From positions 124,001 through 188,000 of the forward strand of contig JAFEBS010000023.1 of NCBI GenBank assembly GCA_018242525.1: 64,000 nucleotides of DNA, given 5' to 3'. Position 1 is the stretch's first letter. Every line of letters begins with the position of its first letter. This DNA is from Planctomycetota bacterium. GTDB taxonomy: Bacteria > Planctomycetota > Planctomycetia > Planctomycetales > Planctomycetaceae. Shown here piece by piece: positions 58,277 to 64,000 of the stretch. The translations under genes were made by a program, and so were the position numbers. The notes under the pieces are model-generated. The model was not told the origin of the DNA, ran no database searches, and was given only the letters and a program-made list of their open reading frames with translations.

Positions 58277-58307
58277 TTCAAACCTCAGGATTCACCGCAA
58301 AGGAAAA

Positions 58308-58595
58308 TCACGCTTTACGAATCAAGCGTGCCAGCGACTGGCCTGGACCGTGGTCGTAGCAGTCTTCGTCATGCCACAGCGGTACGCCAGCGGCGTAGCG
58401 AGCGGCAAGCATCAAGACCTTTTCTTCCGTTCCAGGTTTGGCGGTCGTTGGAGCACTGGGGTCAATTCCCAATGAATCAAAGTCAATCTCTTCAAATTCG
58501 CCAGTGTACTCGCTCCCGTACTCGGTGCCTCCTTCTACGGAAACGTACTCCAGTTCTTCCGATTCGATCTCGTCTACGTCGTAGTCGAACGACAT
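58308..58595 (-). CDS. small acidic protein of unknown function
   Basis: 95 residues from ATG 58595 (MSFDYDVDEIESEELEY), GGGAG about 9 nt upstream. The N-terminal half is very acidic (Asp/Glu runs, EFEEIDFDSLGIDP) and the C-terminal half contains KVLMLAARYAAGVPLWHDEDCYDHGPG. No recognised family. The good ribosome site supports a real gene. Confidence 0.5.
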   Translation of the reverse strand: MSFDYDVDEIESEELEYVSVEGGTEYGSEYTGEFEEIDFDSLGIDPSAPTTAKPGTEEKVLMLAARYAAGVPLWHDEDCYDHGPGQSLARLIRKA

Positions 58596-59291
58596 TCGCC
58601 CAATCTCCCGAAAACTCTGTTCATATCCAGAAACACAAATATTGTCGCCCAAAGGGCTCATCCGTCAGAACCAATCGGCCTTGAAAGTGATCCAACCCAG
58701 TCAACAACCTCCCCGATCTGCATACATCGGCACGCAGTGCGTCAAGCAACACTGATCGAAGGTTATCTGGCAATTGGCCGGGAGAGATTCAGCAGGCAGG
58801 CAACACCGAAAGCGAAGGGTATTGTTCTGTTGGCGAACCCGAATGTCAACAAGATTCTGCGAGAAATCATCGGTCAACCCAGACGCGAGACTCCTTCGAT
58901 TTATGATTCGATTTCGTAAACTTTGTGGGGAGTCATCGCGGTTACGATCGCGGCCAAAAACCAAACCAGGAATCCAAAACTGATCAAGTCCACTTTCAGA
59001 GATTGTACAGAGAATTTCAGGAATCACACAAAATGATCCGGTCAAAATCCGTAGACTGGTCAGCTCAAGGGAGAGTGTTGAGGCGAGGCGCGTTGGGTGG
59101 AATGGAGGTCTGGGGAGGTTTGGCGATGCGTATTCTGGGCGATTCTGGGATCGAATCCCACCATCTGGCCTGGATCCAGCAGTCGACGCCGGTGGCGACG
59201 GATTCCAATCCTCAATCCTGTACGGGACCGGCGGATTACGCGTGCGTTTGACCTGCTGTCGGGATCAGTGACACGCGAATCATGTGCGCCA
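58596..59291. other. 696-base intergenic region downstream of pheS
   Basis: No convincing gene on either strand; short frames (for example 58737-58919) lack ribosome sites or familiar sequence. The middle is more AT-rich than the flanks. A tRNA-T-arm-like string TGGGATCGAATCCCA (59146-59160) occurs but no tRNA surrounds it. No pheT follows pheS here. Confidence 0.5.
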
Positions 59292-60299
59292 TCAGAACTG
59301 CTGAAGGAATCGCAATTCGTTCTCGTAGAAGTGGCGAATGTCGTCGATCCCGTGCCGCATCATACAGAACCTCGCGATGCCCAGGCCGAACGCGAATCCA
59401 CTGACCTCCTCTGGATCGTAGCCACAGGCCGACAGCACGTTCGGATCCACCATGCCGGCCCCGCCCAGTTCCAGCCATCCGTTGCCGCGCCGCACATCGA
59501 ACTCAACGCTCGGCTCGGTGAATGGAAAGAATGATGGCCGGAACCGAACGTGGACGTTTTCGCCCAGATAAGCGGTGGCAAACAACTGCAGGACCGTCTT
59601 CAGCGAAGCCATGGTCACATCCGGACCGACCATCAGGCCTTCCATCTGATGAAACATCATGTGATGCGTTGCGTCGATCTGGTCAGGACGATAGACGCGG
59701 CCCACCGACACAATTCGGACGGGCGGCTTCCGCTGCTCCATCGTCCGGATCTGGACCGTCGACGTCTGGCTGCGCAGCAACCGGGCTTCCTGGTTCACAG
59801 CAGAGGCGACCGACAGATAGAAATTATCCAGCGGGTTTCGCGCCGGGTGATCCTCGGGAATATTCAGGGCGACGAAGTTATGCCATTCGTCTTCGACTTC
59901 CGGCCCCTCTTCTGATTCAAAGCCCAGTCGGGCCATGATGTCCTTAAATTCTTCGATGGTTTGAGTCAGCGGGTGCAATTTGCCTAGTGGCAGAGCCACT
60001 CCGGGCAGCGTGACATCCAGTTCCGCTCCCGAGGCCTTCTTGGGGGCCTTCGCCAGTTCAAGTTGCTTGAGCTCCCAGGCGGCGGTGACTCGATCCTTGA
60101 TCTCGTTGAACCGTTTGCCGACCGCCGGCTTCTGATCGACGGGAACGGTTCCCAGGACTCCCTGCAGGTCCTTCAGTCGCCCCTGCTTCTTCCCCAGGAA
60201 TTCAATTCGAGCCTGTTCCAGTGCGTCCGCGGTCGACGCGGCCGTAATTGCCGCCAGGGCATCCTGCTCGTACTTTGCAAAGGATTGCTCGTGATCCAT
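59292..60299 (-). CDS. pheS: phenylalanine-tRNA ligase alpha subunit
   Basis: 335 residues, the usual length. The N-terminal coiled-coil (about 15-90) precedes the class II catalytic core: motif 2 with [25 protein letters not shown] (about 200-225) and motif 3 with [17 protein letters not shown] (about 302-318). It makes Phe-tRNA(Phe) with the beta subunit PheT, which is not in the window. A terminator-like hairpin lies 29 nt upstream of the start. Confidence 0.96.
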   Translation of the reverse strand: MDHEQSFAKYEQDALAAITAASTADALEQARIEFLGKKQGRLKDLQGVLGTVPVDQKPAVGKRFNEIKDRVTAAWELKQLELAKAPKKASGAELDVTLPGVALPLGKLHPLTQTIEEFKDIMARLGFESEEGPEVEDEWHNFVALNIPEDHPARNPLDNFYLSVASAVNQEARLLRSQTSTVQIRTMEQRKPPVRIVSVGRVYRPDQIDATHHMMFHQMEGLMVGPDVTMASLKTVLQLFATAYLGENVHVRFRPSFFPFTEPSVEFDVRRGNGWLELGGAGMVDPNVLSACGYDPEEVSGFAFGLGIARFCMMRHGIDDIRHFYENELRFLQQF

Positions 60300-60323
60300 G
60301 ATCTGCCCGAAATATGGAAAAAC

Positions 60324-60357
60324 AAAAACACCGCCAGTCGGCAGGCCGAGGCGGTGT
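60324..60357 (-). terminator. intrinsic terminator / possible attenuator between rplT and pheS
   Basis: On the minus strand ACACCGCC (60357 down to 60350) pairs with GGCGGTGT (60335-60328), with an inner stem (TCGGC/GCCGA), followed by GTTTTTGTTTTT. This is a textbook intrinsic terminator. It lies 28 nt after rplT and only about 28 nt before the pheS start, so pheS is expressed either by readthrough or attenuation, or from its own promoter inside this short gap. Confidence 0.75.
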
Positions 60358-60385
60358 CAAAATCAAGTTGTGGGCGAAACCACAA

Positions 60386-60757
60386 TCAGGCGGACGCGGT
60401 TGCGGCCGTCAGCGCGTCACGGACCAGCTTCGTGACTTCGTCAAACACCTGCGGCTCGTGAATGGCAAGTTCGCTCAGTGTCTTCCGATTCAGCTTCAGG
60501 TTCGCCAGGTTCAGGCCGTGTATGAACCGGGAATAGGACAAACCGCGCATTTCGGCGGCCGCCTTGATCCGGATAATCCACAAGCCACGGAAGTCCCGTT
60601 TGCGATTCCGACGATCGCGGTAGGCAAAGCACCGGTTCCGGACAAGAGTTTCCTTGACCGTCCGCAGCAGATTCTTTCGGCCGCCGTAACTCCCCTTGGC
60701 TTCACGGAACAAGCGCTTGTGAGCCCGGTGCCGTGCGACGCTGTAACTGATTCTCAT
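60386..60757 (-). CDS. rplT: 50S ribosomal protein L20
   Basis: 123 residues, basic, with the family's opening [27 protein letters not shown] and the central [30 protein letters not shown]20 binds 23S rRNA early in assembly and in several bacteria represses its own operon. Downstream of rpmI with a 110-nt gap. Confidence 0.97.
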   Translation of the reverse strand: MRISYSVARHRAHKRLFREAKGSYGGRKNLLRTVKETLVRNRCFAYRDRRNRKRDFRGLWIIRIKAAAEMRGLSYSRFIHGLNLANLKLNRKTLSELAIHEPQVFDEVTKLVRDALTAATASA

Positions 60758-60867
60758 GGTTCTTCACGCTCAACTTAGACAGCAAAAATGGATTCGATGG
60801 TGGCGGAACGCACCCGGGTTCTTCGGGGTTGGGAATCGTCGGCGACTCCGTCGTCAATGTTGCAGGA

Positions 60868-61068
60868 TCACTTGGCCGGCCGCAGGGCTTCACGGATCAT
60901 CAGGGCATCCGCACCCACCAGCACCGTATCAGCGCGGTTGTGGCGTTTGCGGTTGCCCGACTTGTGACTCAGCAGGTGTCCACGGAAAGCACTACGGCAC
61001 TTGGCCTTACCGCTGGCGGTTACCGTGAATCGCTTTGCAATTCCCTTGTGCGTCTTCTGCTTCGGCAT
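60868..61068 (-). CDS. rpmI: 50S ribosomal protein L35
   Basis: 66 residues from ATG 61068 ([21 protein letters not shown]), the standard family start; AGGA lies about 10 nt upstream. An upstream GTG in frame would add six residues and is rejected. Part of the infC-rpmI-rplT set. Confidence 0.96.
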   Translation of the reverse strand: MPKQKTHKGIAKRFTVTASGKAKCRSAFRGHLLSHKSGNRKRHNRADTVLVGADALMIREALRPAK

Positions 61069-61166
61069 GATACAATGTCCTGACAATCAAACCCCGGTTG
61101 GGGCAAAATCTGCATCTCGACAGTGGCAACAGGACCACTGATCGTCACTTAATATCGGGGCGGAGA

Positions 61167-61193
61167 GTATAAGCGACCTGCAGCGTCGCTGCC
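61167..61193 (-). promoter_or_regulatory. possible internal promoter and palindrome before rpmI
   Basis: TATACT on the minus strand (61172-61167) is a good -10 match about 100 nt before rpmI. Just upstream lies GCAGCGTCGCTGC (61181-61193), a 13-base palindrome. No clear -35. It may allow separate control of rpmI-rplT, or form part of an L20-type leader. Confidence 0.3.
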
Positions 61194-61273
61194 AGTCACC
61201 GACCTCGAAAACCCGGAAACCTGAAATCTGACACGGGAAACGACGGGCTCGATCCCAACGAACCGGTCATTTC

Positions 61274-61786
<513 letters not shown>

Positions 61787-61895
61787 TGCTGGCAACTCCC
61801 GGAAACTCAGGTAACAAGCGGCCCCATTTCCTCGAATGCGGTGCTCATACCGTTCAGGAATGTCTATCGGCCAAGTCTGTCGACGCGGACGAATA

Positions 61896-61924
61896 GTATT
61901 AGCCCGGAACCAGCGTTCCGTCAA
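61896..61924 (-). promoter_or_regulatory. sigma-70-type promoter of the infC operon
   Basis: Minus strand TTGACG (-35, 61924-61919), 17-nt spacer, TAATAC (-10, 61901-61896). Transcription would start near 61889, giving a leader of about 100 nt before the ATT start of infC. Spacing is ideal and both boxes are close to consensus. Confidence 0.65.
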
Positions 61925-62193
61925 GGACTTGGCACTATTCGCATACGAATGAATCAAGTCCCGACCTTCCGGAAACCGTGCCGACCCCCATTTTGAAGTT
62001 TTCCACAGGAATAAATCGGCGTTTCCGGCCGATTCTACTGTCGCGGCGGTGAAGTTTTCGAGCAGTTGCTCGAATTGGGTTGAAGGAACGGCCATCATTC
62101 GGGAATGACTTTCACATTCTCACTGCGCCCCTCTCAGGTTACGATGTAGCAGGGCGACGAATCGCTCCAGCCGAAGACACAGCGAGGTATCCG

Positions 62194-62781
62194 ATGGCGG
62201 TCGAGCTTCAGGACTTCTCCTGGAAAAGGATGATCGAAGCGGTGGAAGCTGTTCGCGAACGTGCGTGTCGAGCCACGGCGGCTTTGCAACAGGCTGGTAT
62301 TCCATATGCCATTGCCGGCGGGAACGCCGTCGCGGCTTGGGTTGCCCGTGTGGATCGAGCCGCCGTCCGGAACACGCAAGACGTCGATATCCTCGTTCGA
62401 CGCTCCGACTTTGACGCCGTGAAGGCCGCCCTGGAGGGGGCTGGATTCAAGTATCGCCAGATCCTGGGAATCGAATGCTTCCTCGACGGTCCCAACGGCA
62501 AACCTCGCGATAGCGTGCATCTGCTATTTGCCGCAGAAAAGGTTCGCCCCAATTACCCTGCTCCCTCGGCAGATGTCACCGATGCGGTTCCGGCCGAGCA
62601 GTACCAGATCTTGTCGCTGGAATCCCTGGTCCGAATGAAATTGAATTCGTTTCGACGCAAAGACCAAGTCCACTTGCTCGATATGCTAGAAGTCGGCCTG
62701 ATCGACCGTTCGTGGCTCGCACAATTGCTACCGGAACACGCTGCGCGCCTTCAACAGTTGATCGATGATCCCGACGGCTGA
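62194..62781 (+). CDS. nucleotidyltransferase-fold protein
   Basis: 195 residues from ATG 62194 (MAVELQDFSWKRM), GAGG 7 nt upstream; the frame upstream to 62080 is not protein-like. The NTase motif is visible: AGGNAVAAWV (41-50, Gly-Gly pair) and NTQDVDILV (60-68, D63 and D65 metal ligands). The family resembles AbiEii/MNT-type and other minimal nucleotidyltransferases. No antitoxin-like partner gene is adjacent. Substrate unknown. Confidence 0.65.
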   Translation: MAVELQDFSWKRMIEAVEAVRERACRATAALQQAGIPYAIAGGNAVAAWVARVDRAAVRNTQDVDILVRRSDFDAVKAALEGAGFKYRQILGIECFLDGPNGKPRDSVHLLFAAEKVRPNYPAPSADVTDAVPAEQYQILSLESLVRMKLNSFRRKDQVHLLDMLEVGLIDRSWLAQLLPEHAARLQQLIDDPDG

Positions 62782-62798
62782 CGGGTTCCGCTGATTGC

Positions 62799-64000
62799 TC
62801 ACCCGGTGGCAGGGATCCTCAACGACGACAGCGCCTCCGCCAGTGCGCGTGCCGATTCGAATCGCAGATTCGGCTCTTTTTGCAGGCATTTCAACACAAT
62901 TGCATCCAGTTCCGGTGTCGATTGCGCTCCCATTGCCAGCGGCGCAGCGGGTAACGCAGGCGACAGGACACGTGTGATTATGTCCGGCAGGTCACGGCCC
63001 ACAACCGGGGGATGACCCGTCAGCAGTGCATAGAGTAATCCGCCAATCCCATGGACATCCGTCCGTTCGGTGATCGGACCGTACGTGTCTGAAATCTGCT
63101 CCGGGCAAAGAAACCCCGCAGTCCCTCCCTGGGGAACATCGTCCGGTGCTGTCGCGTATCGGGCCAGACCAAAATCACACAACGCAATCCGCCCGTCCTC
63201 CTGCAACATCACGTTCGCAGGTTTCAAATCGCAGTGCAGAACACCATGAGAGTGCGCAAAGTCGACAGCGCGCGCCACCTCGCCCACAATCTCGACAATT
63301 CTCGCCACAGCGGGATGACGGGTCCGACCCCAACACCCCAGATCGATGCCGTCGACATACTCGGTCACCAGGAACAGGGCACCGCGCGGTGTTGTTCCCC
63401 AGTCATCAATCCTCAAGAGATTCGGATGCTTCAATCCCTGCAGGATTTCGTATTCCTTGATCAACGCCGTCGTCGCTCGATCATCGTTCCAACAGTCCCG
63501 TTTCAAGAATTTGACGGCAACCGTCCGGCCCGTGGCCCGCTCGCTGGCCCGATAGACCTTGCTGAAGGCTCCGGCTCCCAGAAACTTCTGCAGCACATAG
63601 TCCGCGTACGTCGTGGTCCCAACCCGCCGACATGGTGTGCGGGGGGCGGGCGGACGAACCACCGGACGCAGACTGACAGGGACCTCACCTGGACCTAACG
63701 GCAATTCTTCGCGAATTCGCTCCAGGGCACGTCGCACGGTTCGCTCGTGAATTGAGAGCGACGAAGCAATCGTCCATGGATCATCGCCCCGCAGTGTTCT
63801 GACGAGGACCTCGCGAGCCGTTGCGTCGAGCTTTGTCAGCAGCAATTCCACCTCATCCGCCAGGATTGCGGAGTGCTCCACAGCCAGGTCGTCGGTCCCC
63901 GCGGCCTGCAGCCAGCCCGAAGGATCGGTGATTTCCAGGTCGACAGCCCGGCGACCCGCCGTATGCTGCCGTACCGTTCGCGAAAGTTTTCGGAGGGTCA
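62799..64000 (-). CDS. sigma-region-4-like / Ser-Thr protein kinase fusion (5' partial)
   Basis: The frame is open to the right edge, so the N-terminus is missing; a GTG at 63881 is only the first possible start inside the window. A helix-turn-helix of sigma-70-region-4 type (LDATAREVLVRTLRGDDPWTIASSLSIHERTVRRALERI, about 63827-63711) is followed by a protein kinase domain: Gly loop LGAGAFSKVY (63581-63552), VAVK, HCDLKPAN (63236-63213; the usual Arg of HRD is Cys), DFG, and GFLCPE replacing APE. No TM helix follows. Planctomycetes carry ECF-sigma/kinase fusions of this kind, so it may couple phosphorylation to transcription. Preceding codons to 64000 look like the linker to the rest of the sigma part. 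Confidence 0.8.
   Translation of the reverse strand, partial: TLRKLSRTVRQHTAGRRAVDLEITDPSGWLQAAGTDDLAVEHSAILADEVELLLTKLDATAREVLVRTLRGDDPWTIASSLSIHERTVRRALERIREELPLGPGEVPVSLRPVVRPPAPRTPCRRVGTTTYADYVLQKFLGAGAFSKVYRASERATGRTVAVKFLKRDCWNDDRATTALIKEYEILQGLKHPNLLRIDDWGTTPRGALFLVTEYVDGIDLGCWGRTRHPAVARIVEIVGEVARAVDFAHSHGVLHCDLKPANVMLQEDGRIALCDFGLARYATAPDDVPQGGTAGFLCPEQISDTYGPITERTDVHGIGGLLYALLTGHPPVVGRDLPDIITRVLSPALPAAPLAMGAQSTPELDAIVLKCLQKEPNLRFESARALAEALSSLRIPATG

Noticed and set aside
58737..58919. 60-codon plus-strand frame downstream of pheS
   Set aside because: No ribosome site and no recognisable sequence; too short to support.
59146..59160. tRNA-like T-arm string TGGGATCGAATCCCA
   Set aside because: No matching acceptor, D or anticodon arms could be placed around it; the T-loop lacks the usual first T.
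61787..62098. In-frame extension of infC to an upstream ATG
   Set aside because: The added 104 residues do not resemble IF3, and the best promoter (61896-61924) lies inside this stretch; the ATT start is better supported.

Overview
The window comes from a member of the Planctomycetes (PVC superphylum). The evidence is direct: two DUF1501 (sulfatase-like, Tat-exported) proteins around a DUF1549/DUF1553 planctomycete cytochrome c protein, a PVC-type haem-binding propeller/HEAT protein, an exported Tat-type Gfo/Idh/MocA oxidoreductase, a sigma-factor-like/Ser-Thr-kinase fusion, and very large secreted proteins with no assigned function. The sequence is fairly GC-rich and the genes are loosely packed. 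Short co-directional runs often overlap by ATGA or GTGA. Nothing marks the window as a plasmid, prophage or integrated island: no integrase, transposase, CRISPR array or tRNA was recognised.

Layout: purL (5' end outside the window); a frameshifted acyl-CoA dehydrogenase; a PIG-L deacetylase; an octahaem HAO-like cytochrome overlapping an 8-TM membrane protein; a PVC haem-binding protein; a minus-strand group of small exported or membrane proteins (10.6-13.4 kb); uppP; a 10.2 kb minus-strand pair of giant secreted/membrane proteins (14.6-24.7 kb) behind an inositol-monophosphatase-family gene; a Tad/Flp pilus-type secretion cluster (26.2-33.6 kb: cpaA/tadV, tadE, cpaB, tadG-like, cpaF/tadA, tadB, tadC); a minus-strand run of exported proteins (33.8-43.8 kb: DUF1501, PSD1 cytochrome, DUF1501, degenerate protease-PDZ-esterase, Gfo/Idh); a HEAT-repeat gene with a GNAT gene; a secreted protein of unknown function; a tandem S51 (cyanophycinase-like) protein; a GH3-family enzyme overlapping a polytopic membrane protein; an exported protein ending in a Hint module; a thioredoxin-fold exported protein; a bestrophin-like membrane protein; the translation operon infC-rpmI-rplT with pheS downstream; an NTase-fold protein; and the sigma-like/kinase fusion, cut by the window edge.

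How the genes may work together: the HAO-like cytochrome and its 8-TM partner look like a periplasmic redox enzyme with a membrane electron or anchoring module. The Tad cluster supplies ATPase, platform, peptidase and minor-pilin parts but lacks secretin, TadZ and major pilin in this window. The giant pair probably forms an envelope-anchored extracytoplasmic assembly; it is the largest unexplained unit here. Several proteins carry a catalytic-looking domain that has lost its catalytic residues (the protease-PDZ-esterase, the first S51 domain), so pseudoenzymes recur in this stretch. The infC operon shows a good promoter, an AUU start codon for IF3, and a terminator hairpin in front of pheS.

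Limits: every functional call rests on motifs recognised by eye. No database search was run, start codons are inferred from spacing to Shine-Dalgarno-like sequence and signal peptides, and gene symbols are given only where the family is clear.
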